From Odontesthes bonariensis (lineage: Eukaryota > Chordata > Actinopteri > Atheriniformes > Atherinopsidae), in assembly GCF_027942865.1 (NCBI RefSeq), contig NC_134510.1, positions 24,855,209 through 24,919,208 on the forward strand: a DNA stretch of 64,000 bases, given 5' to 3'. This document shows positions 1 through 12,277 of the stretch, in pieces. The notes below the pieces were generated by a model, which saw only the letters and a list, made by a program, of their open reading frames with translations, did not search any database and was not told the origin of the DNA. The translations under genes were made by a program, and so were the position numbers. The first letter of the stretch is position 1; each line of letters begins with the position of its first letter.

Positions 1-622
1 CTGGGACTTTGTAACTTGTAATTTGGTAATCCAAAGTCTGCAGGTGGCAAATTAAAGCTGAAGGCGCCCCGACATCCTGTAAGAACAATAAAAGCGGCAA
101 AAACACTAATCACTTCTGATCAGAACTTTCCGAGTAAAATCAGAGCAGACGCAGAGATTCTTGAGTTGGACGAGCTTTAGCTGCATTTTAAGGCAGAAAC
201 TTTTTCCTGGAACTAGGGTCTTTGGGATGGATCCGTAACCTCGTGGAAGTGTGTGACTTGAAATGTTTGGGAGTAAATGCATCTTAAAAAAAAAAAAAAA
301 GCACCTCCTGGTTTAACTGTCTGTGTTGGCAGCTCCGGCTGTTGGAGAGGACGTAGTTTGCCCAATCCAGCCTGTAACTCAGACCTCAGTTGTAATGCAA
401 AACACTCCAGGCTGAAGTCATATTTTAATTCCTTGGAAAAAAAGCTGTGGGGTTAATCAGGATCTGGGATCTGTTGGTCAAAATGAACCTTTTCTGTCCA
501 GGCAACCATTTACCTTATGTCCAATCACATGAATTAATGTCAGTGCAAACAAACACTGGTAACGCAAATTTATCTAAAAGAGAAAAAGAAAAGTGAGTGA
601 ACCTGTCCCATTTCCTTCCCAG
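1..622. other. Intron of dap3, nothing else seen
   Basis: This stretch precedes the first recognisable dap3 exon and ends in a good acceptor (pyrimidine-rich tract then AG at 621-622). I looked for the expected preceding exon in all plus-strand frames and did not find it, so it lies left of the window. There is an A-rich run near 285-300 and no convincing repeat. Confidence 0.6.
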
Positions 623-2962
623 ATAAAAACAAAGCATCGCTACGTCTGGACAAAGAGGGAGTCCACTGACGAGGGACGTACACTCGCAGAGCTTGTGGAT
701 CAGGTGAGTTCCCTCCCATCAGTGTAAACGACTGTGGATGACTCTCCTTTGCTTTTTATTTTTGCCTGAGTTTATCTCCTTCGAGTCGAGCTTCATCTTC
801 ACCTCATGTGTGCTCTGTGTTGATCAGTATCCAATGAACTGAGCCCAATGAAGGATCAGCACAATATTGTTGTGGCTGTGCCTGTGAATATCTCCCTTTC
901 TGTCAGTCATCCTTCTGTTTTAGTCTTTGTGGACACACATTTGTGTTTGGCTTGCCAGCGGGACTTCTTTAGGGGATGATATTAATTTGACTCGAGCATC
1001 TGTTGTTTAAGAGCAATCTCACTGCGAAGTTTGACAAAATATGGGAGATTTATAAGTCGTATTATTTCTCACCTAATCTGTCTCAAATCCAAACATCCAC
1101 AGGCTTAGAGTGAAATAAATTGAGTGTGAAATTACTCTCTCCTACCCTATGCTGACTTCACCATAACTGTGTTGCTCTGAATCGTTTTGTTTTCCTTCCA
1201 CGCTGTCTTATTTCCTTTCATAACACGCAGTCATCAGGCCTGAATGGTTTTCTGTGCTGCAGGGGATATCACGTGTGAAGAGCAGCAGCGACGTTGTGGG
1301 GGCAGTGATGAAGGAACTCAGGCTGCAGAGCGGGCAACCAGGGGTGGACTTCCGCCTGGCTGTGGTGGTGGATGGTGTCAATGCCCTGTGGGGACAATCT
1401 AGCCTAAAGAAGGAGGATAAGACTGCTGTGAGGAGGAGGGGGGGGGGGCTTCTCAATGCTGGCATGCCTTGAATTCAATGTTTGTTTTGTTTTGTCTCCA
1501 CTTGTTGCAGATGTCAAGTTTCATATGTCTCGTTGTCTCTCTGCCATCAGGTGGATCCAGAAGAGCTCACCTTGATTTACAACCTGAGAAAGCTGACGAA
1601 GAACGACTGGGTGAGAAGAGCACGAGTGCTGACAACAGTCACTGTTGAACATGACGTTTGAACAGTTTTTGATGAATATTCCCTCTCTTGTCCCAGACCG
1701 GAGGTGCCATCATCACCACTCTGTCTCAGACGGGGTCTATTTACACTCCAAAGGGTGCCTACTTACCACAAGAGCTGCTCGGAGAGGTCAGAGGACATTT
1801 GATTGTACCTAACAGACTGCCACGGCAGATTAGTCTTTGCATTTAATTACTAACTTCGATCAATGGCATATTGACATTTTTTTTATCATCAGGGAGCAAC
1901 AAAAAGGATCGTTTGTCTAACAATACAGCAAGGAAACACCTTTCTTGCTGTATACGTACATTTAAAAACAAAAACAAAAAAACATTTCATATTTAATTGG
2001 AGTATTTTTTTTTTTTTACAGCTGAGAAGCCTTGAAAATATATTCTGTTCCTTGTGTTCAGATTCTACTTAGTCTCTGTTTTCCAGGTGACTTGAGTCGT
2101 TGAGTTGTTTCTAATTTCTGTTATCGCACTCGCATTAGACCACTTCACTAATGGACAAGTAAATCAATCACTATCTCCAACTTCTTCAACTTGATACCAA
2201 TCAAATCACAAGACTCAAGGCGAGATCATGTAACACTCTCATCCCACTTAATGAAAATTGTTTGCGTTTCAAGTACATTCTGTAATATTCTTTCATCACT
2301 CAGATTTTAGCCTTTCACCACCGACTGTGTGGGCTTCACTTTAGTTGAACTTGTCTATTTTTCAGCACATTGATTTCTATTTAAAAATCTGCATTATTGA
2401 TTTATTTTTCCCCTCTGTGCATCTGAACTGAATAAATATTAATATTTGATATCTGCATTTCAATAATTAACAGAGCCTTGAGTGCTCTCAACATGACGCC
2501 TGTATTTTTCCGCTTCAGTTTATTGTAAATGTTACGGAATTTGCGGTGAGGTTTCATGTCTGTGCGTGCTGTTTAAAGCCATCAAGTTAAATGTTGCACA
2601 ATCACGAAGACAACAGGTTTTGTGTCTTCTAATGCTGCAACCTGTCTCTTGTGCTCATCAGAGGGGATTTGACAGCATGGATCCATTTATCCCAGTGTCT
2701 GTGCCCAACTACAGCGAGAAGGAGTTTGAGAGCTGTTACCTTTACTATATGGACCGCCACTGGCTGCAGCATCCACAGAGTGAGCGATCATGATGTTGCT
2801 TTGTGCTTTTTCATGCTAATAGTGACGTGCATGCAAGGTTATTCTCACACACTTTGTTTCTCTTTACCCCCAATAGGCCGAACGGAGGAAGGGAAGAAAG
2901 AACTAATCTTTTTGAGCAATAGGAATCCGTCCATGTTTGACAGAGTTTGCGGCTCCTTATGA
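623..2962 (+). CDS. dap3: Small ribosomal subunit protein mS29 (DAP3), C-terminal half; 5' exons outside window
   Basis: DAP3/mS29 is a P-loop GTPase-like protein in the head of the mitochondrial small ribosomal subunit, originally described as death-associated protein 3. Six exons join in frame: 623-703, 1263-1427, 1551-1610, 1697-1786, 2662-2779 and 2877-2962 (stop TGA). They give 199 residues, about half of the roughly 400-residue family length. Recognisable blocks are a KHRYVWTKRESTDEG stretch, VVVDGVNALWG (the Walker B-like strand), LRKLTKNDW, LSQTGS and the C-terminal EEGKKELIFLSNRNPS block. All junctions are GT-AG and keep phase. The P-loop exons are to the left of the window. The codons look intact, with no frameshift. 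Family identity is sure; the name follows vertebrate DAP3. The stop is followed by AATAAA signals at 3001 and 3081. Confidence 0.93.
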
Positions 2963-3080
2963 AGTCTCAGGAACAAGCGTGCAAATGTCACTGTACCAGA
3001 AATAAATCTATATATATACAAATGTCCATGTCTATGTTATGTATCCTGCTGTAAATTATAACGCTATGTGTTGGTTTGAT

Positions 3081-3086
3081 AATAAA
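3081..3086 (+). promoter_or_regulatory. dap3: Poly(A) signal AATAAA of dap3
   Basis: AATAAA about 120 bases after the dap3 stop codon. A second AATAAA lies at 3001-3006, so two alternative ends are possible. Confidence 0.55.
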
Positions 3087-3764
3087 ACGCTGCAGTAAAA
3101 ATGTTTGATTGACTTTCTCACGATAGGGAACAAGTTGAATGTGAAATTTATGAATTCTGAAAAACTTTAAGTCCGTTTTAGAAGAAAATTGTTTTATCAG
3201 ATTCAACGTGCAGTTTTTAATTGTGCATTTTTAAAGGAATTGGAGACGGGCGCCTGCTCGCCATCGTATCGCCTTTGCTTTTAACAACACTTTGTGAGAC
3301 AAATTACTGCAGTTTTGGTGGCAAAATACTCTTTAATTTTGGTTGATGTTGGATTTCAGCTGCTCAACCGTTCAGGACCTCTTTGTCCTCGTTTTTATAA
3401 TGTAAGAAAGTACCAAATCTTTTTCGGTCTGTGACCAGTATGAATTGTAGGCATTTTATTTAAGACTCTGACATATTACATTATGAGTGTAATTTGGTAT
3501 TACTTTGCTGAAATAAGCAAGGCCTTGCCTGAAAAAGATGCCACCAAAACTGCAGCATTCAGTCTTTGGGGAAAATAAAAATACAACCTCTCGATTCTAG
3601 GGATTTTATATATCCGGACATATAAAAAAAAAAAAAAAAAGATTTGGTCAAATAAAGTAAAATTAGCTCATTACAACCAGTTTAACGAGAAAAAAAAAAA
3701 AACTGAGAAAACCTTTACTGCTCCTGTAGTAATTAGGACCGTAAGTAGCAGTGAGGTGCTGCCA

Positions 3765-4375
3765 ATCCAATGCACTTGATAATTGGGTCATCAACAAGTG
3801 TGAGCACCTCTACCAAAGCAAAAGTGTTGGCAGTTTGCTGGTCTGGATTATTCAGTTGTGTGTTAATAGAATGCCAAGGAGGAAAGCCATCTCCAAGATC
3901 TAAGGCCCAATCCCATATTTACCTCCTTGCAGAGGTAAAGTACTCCTTTAATTTAAGAGATCAAGAAGTAGTGGTCATCCAGTCATCCAAATGGCCACCA
4001 GTGCTCCAAATTGATGGGGTATCTGATGACTACTCCTTGATATTCAAAAGAAAAGGGGCAACTTACCTCTGCAAAAAGAAGTTGCAGAGCCAAGGGGAGG
4101 AAGCAATTGTTGCTGTCAAACAATCTGCCAAGGGTTATAAGGTCATTTTCCAACAGTTTAGAGTCCATCATTCCACAGTGAGAAAGATTATTCACAAATA
4201 AAAAACATTCGAAACAGTTGCCAATCTTTCCTGAAGTGATCTCCCAGCAAGTTCATCCTATGGTCAGACTGCAATGCTCAGAGAAACTGCGAAAACCCAA
4301 GAGCTACATCCCAGACTCTACAGGCCTCAGTTAGCATTTTAAATGCTGTTTAGCAACCTTTGAGTGTCAGAGTCA
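3765..4375 (+). mobile_element. Tc1/mariner transposon relic (Tc1-like transposase start)
   Basis: The DNA matches the common fish Tc1-like element in order. It runs through the 'gtgagcacctctaccaaagc' leader and the start 'atgccaaggaggaaag'. It then encodes a helix-turn-helix-like run (GYKVIFQQFRVHHSTVRKII) followed by HKWKTFETVANLS. The frame is broken by stops at 4201 and by small indels, and the copy fades near 4375, before the catalytic DDE domain. A foreign block of roughly 195 bases splits the start of the ORF. The open frame 3770-4201 is therefore a chance fusion of relic and insert, not a gene. Confidence 0.75.
3901..4096. repeat. MITE-like imperfect inverted repeat nested in the Tc1 relic
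   Basis: The block interrupts the Tc1-like sequence between 'ccaagatct' and 'ggaagcaattg', which are adjacent in the intact family. Its two halves are imperfect reverse complements. The left-arm motif ttgcagaggtaaagtactcc pairs with the right-arm motif near 4052-4075 (tacctctgcaaaaag), and an inner pair (atcaagaagtagtggtcatc against gatgactactccttgat) also matches. The left end (aaggcccaatccca) resembles fish MITEs that begin with a GGCCCAATCCCA end. The right terminus looks eroded. Confidence 0.5.
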
Positions 4376-5718
4376 ACCATGAACTCCACTGTACACCAAA
4401 GTATATTCCAGAGTTAAATGTGTAGCCTTGGGGCTCGTGTCCACTTAATGCTTTTTTCTTTTTGCCATTGCAGATCTGTGGACCAACAAATATTTACAAA
4501 TCCACAGGGAACTGAAACACTGAAAGCCCAAATGGTTTGTTTTAAATAAGTAGACTACAAGGCAGTTTTTTAAACTTCACCTCAGAATGCCTTAAATGAA
4601 CTTGGGGCCAGGAAAGACACAGAGTTTCTAAATCAGTTTTTTCCCCCTTTATATATTGTAGTTCCTCTAACTTGTCGTTGTGGTGGCAGTGCAAAAATTT
4701 GCTCACATGCAATGACTCAGAAGTCCCTCTGAATCATCGCAGGAATTTGCACCACAGAAATGTCCTTTCTAATGCAGTATTTGATTGAGAGGCAACCTCA
4801 AATAGTTGCCTACGCAATCTTTCAGAACTTTTTCACCCGTTTAACTCTTCTCTCTTCTGAGAGACTGGACCTTCTGAGGATTGTTTACTCCATACAGTGT
4901 TATTAAAACATTTGCAGGCATGAAATTGAAAGAGAGCATCAAACAAAAAACACCAAAATATCAATTTTGCTTTCAGTAAAATGTAGAGTTTAAAAGGTTT
5001 GTTACATTACAGTTACTAAGAATCTTAAAGAAAGACCATACCATTCTTAAGTAAATACGTATTTATTCGGATTATTCGACATTGGAAACTTGTAAAAGTA
5101 CAAAAAAACAATCGAGTTCAGAGTGTGCAAGCAGTAGTAAAATGTCCCTTATAGACCACCGTAAAGCAAGACAAGCATTAGCCCCTCCTATTTCCGCAGT
5201 CTTCTCTTTTTAAAAAAAAATAGTTTTTAACTATTGATTGATTTGTTTATGTTTTAAAAATAATTTGTCTGGCTCTGATAGAAACGAGGTCGACCAGCTG
5301 TCAATGAGTATATTGGTTGAGCTTCTCGTATGTTTTTTTTTTTTGCACCAACCTGCCCGAAAAGGTAAATATAGTTACTGTTTACCTGAATTATATTTGT
5401 TTAGTTTGGTGATTTTCCCATAAAACAGACTCTGAATGTCACTGTTCAATCCCACATGTGTTTGTATTATTGTGTTGGTTTCGTCCCATTTGCTTTACGA
5501 CCATAGTCTGTTTGGTTTGGTCGTGGCCCTGTTTGATATTTTGGAGTTTTTAATATTGTTCCCTAAAGAAATGTGGATTGTTTTGTAAACGACACTGGGT
5601 ATAACTCTGGCGGCGTTTTTTTAGGAGAAGTTGTGATTTAAACTGGTTACGAGTGCTTGTTCAGCAATCCTCTCTTGTCCATTGCTGCCCCCTGGTGGCA
5701 TGTAATGGTATGTGTATA

Positions 5719-5797
5719 TAAATGCATATGATGCATTTATATCATATATCATATCACATCATATTATATCATAAATGCATATGATGCATTTATATAC
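5719..5797. repeat. Duplicated AT-rich hairpin (two copies)
   Basis: Two copies of ATAAATGCATATGATGCATT lie at 5719 and 5771, both continuing into TATAT. Each copy is a hairpin of about 11-bp arms (TATAAATGCAT / ATGCATTTATA) around a 3-base ATG loop. The spacer between them is built from CATAT/CATATC units. Confidence 0.7.
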
Positions 5798-6451
5798 ATA
5801 TATACTATTAACACTAAAATGGCACGGTTTTCTTGTCTGTGCACGTGCGTCTGTGGGTTGCTTCGTAAGTTTAATAATCATGGGTGAATACATTATCTTT
5901 GCCCATCGTTTTCTGGCACATATATTTCACGGATTTGTGTTTTTTTTTTTTATCTTTAATGTCTTAGTGTTTCAAATGAACCATGTCAGTGTAAACCAAA
6001 CTAAAATAAAATAAACCAGGATTAAACAATATCTGGGACCCTTCTGCTCACGAGAAGTTAACTCGATCCGCTTTGATGGCACAGCACCACCTGGCTGTTG
6101 GTGCGGATTTCCACATGGTTGCGTTGCTCACCTGACCGCTTCTTCAGGCATGTGACTGGTCTAAAGTGATGACGAGGCTCTGCTATGGCATATTGGACAA
6201 CGTTAATGTAACGGTGTGGTATGAATACTTGAGTCTCCCTCCAGGACATGCCGGGTTTCCTGTTAGAATAATTTTAGGTTAGATAATCGTTCATCAAGAG
6301 CTCTGAATGTCATGAGAATGAAATGTGAGTATATGTGTTTGCTGAGTCAGTCGCGGACCCTGCGGTGGTTGAACTTCCTGAACTCATGTCAAATCAGATT
6401 TACGCCTGGACTTCTACGTTTTCATTTTGAACTACTTTGTCTCCAGATATA

Positions 6452-9400
6452 ATGGCTCCGTCATTGCCATCATGTACTGTTCTGGTGCTTGTTTTCATCG
6501 CAGCTGATGTTATTCTCTGTAAAGGTAGCCAACAAAACACATCCTCACACAGTTTAATCTGTTGTTGTTGTTTTTATGTGCAAAAAAAAGTAAAGTAACG
6601 GGCCTGACATGTTTTTTCTTCTTCCAGGAGGCAATGAATGTATAGCCAAAAACTTTGGCCACGGCTCGTTTGTGTGTGTGTGTAATTCCACCTACTGTGA
6701 CAGTGTGGGGTCGGTGACCCTGCCTCCGCTGGGTCAGTACTCCTCCTACCTGAGCAGCATGGCGGGCAGCAGGCTGAAGGCCGGCCACGGTCAGGTCCAG
6801 GAGAAAAGCTCTGGAGCAGGTGAGTGGAGGAGAAGCACTTTATTCGACTGCGTCTGTGGTGTTGGAGCACCTGCGCCTTTCTTAATGTGTTTCTTTCAGG
6901 CCTCAGGTTGACTGTCGTTCCCTTCCAGAAGTATCAGAGGATCAGGGGGTTTGGTGGCGCGATGACGGATGCAGCAGCCATCAACATTCTCTCTCTTTCT
7001 GATGGTGCACAGGAGCAGCTGCTGCGCCAGTACTTCTCAAATGAAGGTACTGTTTGAGCTAAATATGCGGCCAATATCCAAAGAATGGGCTTCCTATCCA
7101 TCGAAAAGTATGGTTGTACTGCTCCAGCATAATTAGAAAGTACAGTTTCTCATTCTGTGAGCACTCTGGCTGCTGTCAACTGCTCATAAGCAGCTCAGAT
7201 AACCTCACAGGAAAAGACAAGTTATCCATTTAAGTGTTACATAGTATTATAATGTTGTACAGTTGCTTTGGATTTTCAGGCAGCACCTTCATGCTGCAGA
7301 TCCTCCATACCGCCACATCCCAAAGGTGCGTTAGCCACTATACATCTAACTGTGGAAACCAGTTCAGTTTACCACCAACAGCTTGACTTGTTTAAACAGG
7401 GCAGAATGTTTAATATATGCCAAAAAAGTACATCCTGGTATTTCTTTGCTCAATGGCAATAAACAGTCTAAACTAGTATTTTACACAAATTAGACTAAAT
7501 GCCTCACATATGATGTCACAAACACTTTTATTTTAAGACCATAATCAAATCAGGATATTTCCAGGTTGTTGTTTCCGGCTCAGTAAAGCATATCTGTGTA
7601 AATGATATACTAATAATATATATATTATATATACTAACAACAATAATGGCAACATCAATTACAGGCCGTCCCTGTCATAGAATGTACGGCTGCATAGTAC
7701 TCCCATACATTAATATGTTTATTAATTTGATGATTATGAAAATAAATAACCTATGTTGAATAGATGTCAGCAACGTCTGCTCTCACAGGCCTGTGCAAAT
7801 GACAAAAAATGTAAACCACGAAAATAAAAGGCCTTTTTCGTTGCAGAGTGAAACCACACTGTGCAGTTTCTGGAGGATTACGGACTCTGCTCGTCCCTGT
7901 GTCTTATTAACTGAAGCTGTGTGTATCTCTAAGTGTGTGTGCGTCGAGGTTAAGCTATGTGTGCATATGTAGATTTGTTTAGAGCGTCAGCTGTGAGTCG
8001 TGAGTGGCAGTTTAGGTTGCCACGGTGAGGTTAAGAGTAAGATTCTGTACGGCTGAGACTAAGAATTAGTCTGTGGGGCTTGTTGGCCCATTCTCACATG
8101 TCATTCAGGAATTTTTAACCGCAATACATTGATGAATTCTGATCAAATCAAATTATCCCTCAGCATTAGTTATGTTTGGTTCTCTGTATTGTGACAGGTA
8201 TCGGCTACAGGATTGTGCGCATCCCCATGGCCAGCTGTGACTTCTCAACCCGCCTTTACACCTATGCTGACACACCTGGAGACTACAACCTGGACAATTT
8301 TACTTTGGCCCCTGAGGACATCGACATGAAGGTCTCTTCTCAAACAAACACATGACCATCCCTCTATAAGCTCATCTCATTTGTCTAATTTCAGCCTCCT
8401 TGTCTCCTCGCTCCTCTGTCCTCTTCTTTTTTTGACTTGAAAATTGTTCACGGCAAAATACTTTGAAGGATGCCTCGAGTCCTGAAATGTACCCAGAGGA
8501 GAGACTTGTCAGAGCAGCTATAGACAGAGGATGCACATGGGTGTGTCCTTTGCAAATGTTTTTTTTTTGGGTCACCCACCACGTCCAGAGGGGGTGTTAC
8601 ACATCGATCCTCCACTATATGTTGAATTAAAAGTGATTATCTACTTTGTCACAAGAGAATGTAATGCTCACCAAAAAGAAATGATTAAAGTGGTAGGTGC
8701 AGTCGTGCTTCGCATCAGGTTTAAAATGTCAGCTCTGAAGTAAGGGCGTCTCATTTTGTTTAACGCCTCTTACCCTGTGTCCTCTCTTCTCGTGTCTGTC
8801 CTTGGCTCCTCTGCTCAACTCTCTGGTGGGAGGGACCAAGAAACAAATAGAGGAGTGGAGCAACTGAGTGTGCTCAATTCGGGAAATGCAATAAGGGGCA
8901 TGTCTCTCCATGTCTTTGCTCTTCTGTCTCTCAGATCCCTCTTCTGCAGCGTGCCCAGGCCATGTCTCCTCGTCCCCTCTCCCTGTTTGCCAGCGCCTGG
9001 AGCGCCCCTGCCTGGATGAAAACTAATAATGAACTCATAGGAAAGGGCTCCCTGAGAGGCAAGCCAGGGGGAAAAGAGCATAAAACTTGGGCTCAGTACT
9101 ATATCAGGTGGCTTCAAGTGATATTGCATATTGACGAAGCTTGATACAAGAGAATTTTATTCTGACAGATGCTTTCATTCTTCCTCTCAGGTTCCTTGAG
9201 GAGTATGCTAAATATAACTTGACCTTCTGGGCCGTGACCACAGGAAATGAGCCAACTGCAGGACTTTTGAGAAACTACAGGTCTCTTCTTATATGACTTA
9301 ACAAGTCATAGTTTATGTGTATATATATAAAAAGATGAGAGGTGATAGAGCCTTCTCTGTGGCAGCACCCAGACTGTGGAACAGCCTCCCGTTGTCTGTC

Positions 9401-12277
9401 AGGTCCTCTCAGTCTTTAGGCCAGTTCAAATCCAGACCAAAACATATCTCTTTTCTCTGGCCTTCCACGAGCTGAAATGGAGTTTACCTTGGCTTGCTTC
9501 TTTTATTGTTACTGTTATTGTTATTTTATTGCTAATTTTATCTCATTTTTTTTTTTTTTTATCTGTGATGAAGTTATTCTTTTTGCTATTTTATTGATGA
9601 CTCTCTTAATATGTGATGCAGTTGCTATTGTGAAGCACTTTGGTCAGCTGAGGTTGTTTTAATGTGCTATATAAATACATATTGAATTGAATATATATAC
9701 ATTATATATATATATATATATTTATATATTCTTAATGCTGCGAGACACTGAGGCAACTCTTTCTCACTTCAGTTTCCAGGCTCTCGGCTTCACTGCTGAG
9801 GAGCAGAGGGACTGGGTGGCTCTGGACTTGGGCCCTGCTCTGAAAGCCTCATCTTACCCCCACACACACATCATCATACTGGATGACAACCGCCTGCTGC
9901 TGCCCCACTGGGCCAAAGTGGTGAGTCCAAGGATGAAGAGATACAGTAGAGAAAAAAAGGTCACTGCTAACTTTATTTTTACCTGAAGCTACTCTGCGGT
10001 TACAGATGAGACATGAGGACATGCAGCATAAACCAGTTTATGGAATTAAGTGAAATTAATCACATCTTAACATAGCATCCAGCCACTGGGGAGCAGGAGC
10101 CAGTGTATTTCTAGTGCCGGTCCCAATACATGGTGGGAGTTGCGTCCGGCGTAAAACTTGTGCCAAATCAATGATGCGAGATTGACTCGCTGTGGCGACC
10201 TCTGATAAAAGGGAGAGGCCGAAAGAAGAAGAAGAATCACATTTAACATACGAGTAAAATGTAGTGCAATGCAACACAAGTTGTGCATGATGAAGAAGAT
10301 TTATCCCAGAGTGAAAGTGTTTAGACACCGGGGAAAAAGCTAAAATAAGAAACCACCATTCAGTCTGCAGCCAAGTAGCAGCAACAAAATGACTTTTTAG
10401 ACTTTCTCTTTGATATTTAACACCAATTAATATGTACAGTAAAACCAGATTTCTGCAGGGGCCATAAAGTTAAAAGTAAGGCATCTTGAATAACATGCAG
10501 AGTACAATTTAGTAACTGATTAACTGCAGTGTTCAACATCAATTTTAGGCTCATTAAACTGGACTTTGGTCAGATTAAAGTGGATTCAGTAGTGAGCGTA
10601 GGTTTTGTTAACCCTTTAATGTTCTCGCAAAGAAGAAAAAAGTCAACTGGCAGAACGGAGTGGGTTGAGGTCAGGTTTGATTTTACCTGCACCATGGGAA
10701 ACTCAGCTCAAGCCATTTTAGAGTGGTTTAAGCAAAAGTTAGACTGGTGTCAGACAATGTTTGAGTAGGTTTTAGAACATGTTGGTCTATATTTAGACCT
10801 GGGTTTGGCCAGATAATCTGGAATCAGACTGCATTTAGTTTGAGATTACAGTGAGTTTAGGACAGGTTTAAGTGGATATAAACCATGTTAGACTTTATTT
10901 AGACATGGTTATGCTGCATTTAGGCCACATTAAAGTTACGGTTCGGCCATATTAAAATGGATTTCAAAGTTAAAGCAAACAGCATCTTTATATTGAGTCA
11001 GGAAACTCTGTTACTCGAAGGCGAGTCATTTTTATCTTTTTCCCCCTCAGGTCCTAAGTGATGTTCATGCAGCACAGTACATTCACGGCGTGGCCGTACA
11101 CTGGTATTACGACAGAATTGTCCCTGCTGACATAAGCTTGGGGGTCACCCATCAGCTCTACCCAGAGTATTACCTGTTTGGCACAGAGGCCTGTGCTGGA
11201 GCAAACCCTATTGACAGAGGAGTGAAGCTGGGAAGCTGGGAAAGGGCTGAACAGTATGCGCATGACATTATAGAGGTGAGATCATCTGATCCTGCTGCAT
11301 GTTTGTGCGTGTTCAGTCAGATCCACTGTTCCAGATGTACGATTTGACAAGCTGCGAGCTGCCGCAGAAAGGTGTGTCGCCTCCCTTCGTGTTGCACTGA
11401 GGGTTACAAGTTCCACTCTGCAGAGAAACTGCCTGCAGGCCTGCGAGGCAAGCTGGAGCTGGCGTCCTGTCTCTTCTTTCTTCACTCTCACTCAAGGGAA
11501 ATTGGACTCTTTCCATTTAATTAATTTTGCATGGGCTCGTTCAGGCTGTAGACATATCCAGAGTCAGATGGACATTGATCATGTAAATGTGCTGTCTTTG
11601 TGACATTTAAACTAGGTCCCACTTCAAAAGAGTCACTTAATGAAACATATCCTACCACTGAGCTTCAAAACTTCCTTCAGGCAGTAGACACTGAACTTGT
11701 GGGTCTTTTCTGTTTTAGGACTTAAATCATCATGTTGTGGGCTGGACTGACTGGAACTTGGCCCTGAACCAGACTGGTGGCCCAAACTGGGTTAAAAACT
11801 TTGTGGACAGCCCCGTTGTTGTGGACGCGGAGCTCGACGTCTTCTACAAGCAGCCGATGTTTTACAGCATGGCCCACTTCAGGTAGTCGTCCGTTTGCCT
11901 CCCATGCATCAATGACATGTTACATGTTCCCATTTCACAAGGCGAGAGTCTTATGAGATCAATCCCTAAACTTTTACACAGCAAGTTCCTGTTGGAGGGG
12001 TCTCAGAGGGTGGGGGTGTCCGCGAGTGGAAAAACAAAGCTGGAATTTTCTGCCTTCATCAGACCGGATGGCTCAGTGGTAATCATCGTCCTCAACAGGT
12101 ACTCATTAATTCAATCTGTGCGAATATGTGCGACTGTCGGGCAAATACTGAACGCCGTTTGCGTTTGTCAGGTCGTCGTCGGTGATCCAGTTTGAAGTCT
12201 GGGATCCTGCTGTTGGTTACATTCCCTGCACCGCGCCGGCCAATTCGCTGCTAACGCTTGGTTGGAACACAAACTGA
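6452..12277 (+). CDS. gba1: Lysosomal acid beta-glucosidase (glucocerebrosidase, GH30)
   Basis: This enzyme hydrolyses glucosylceramide to glucose and ceramide in the lysosome, with saposin C as activator. Eleven exons join in frame: 6452-6524, 6628-6819, 6900-7046, 8198-8331, 8935-9107, 9191-9280, 9773-9920, 11051-11275, 11719-11882, 11982-12098 and 12172-12277. They encode 522 residues (human about 536). The N-terminus is a signal peptide ([20 protein letters not shown]), then the disulfide-rich segment with the CNSTYC glycosylation site. The acid/base Glu is about residue 260 in NEP, and the nucleophile is about Glu365 in [18 protein letters not shown] and the last-strand [12 protein letters not shown] block are clear. 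The start is the only ATG before the signal peptide in frame. All eleven junctions are GT-AG; the human gene also has 11 exons. Introns carry an L2-like tail and another retroelement tail. Confidence 0.95.
9330..9690 (+). mobile_element. 3' end of an L2/CR1-type LINE in gba1 intron 6
   Basis: After the gba1 exon ending at 9280 the DNA encodes [20 protein letters not shown] followed by [14 protein letters not shown], the typical C-terminal tail of ORF2 in L2/CR1-clade elements. A short 3' UTR follows, with 'gaagcactttggt' and 'atgtgctatataaatacatattgaattga', a common ending of fish L2-like LINEs. The copy is 5'-truncated. A (TA)n run follows at about 9693-9722. Confidence 0.7.
10065..10238 (+). 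repeat. Non-LTR retroelement or SINE tail with GAAGAA terminus, gba1 intron 7
   Basis: The segment ends 'tgtggcgacctctgataaaagggagaggccgaaagaagaagaagaa'. This matches the widespread fish retroelement tail 'ctgtggcgacccc...ggagcagccgaaagaagaagaag'. It has no coding capacity. I cannot assign the clade from this tail alone (RTE-like LINE or a SINE borrowing its tail). Confidence 0.5.

Larger units (their letters stand above)
2963..6451. other. Intergenic spacer dap3-gba1
   Basis: No coding exon is recognisable on either strand. It holds the dap3 3' UTR, a Tc1 relic with a nested inverted-repeat insertion (3765-4375), several A- or T-rich runs, and the duplicated AT-rich hairpin at 5719-5797. 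The gba1 promoter should lie in the last several hundred bases, but I see no clear TATA box. Confidence 0.6.

Noticed and set aside
3770-4201. 143-codon ORF as a possible gene
   Set aside because: It is a fusion of a broken Tc1 relic and a nested inverted repeat.
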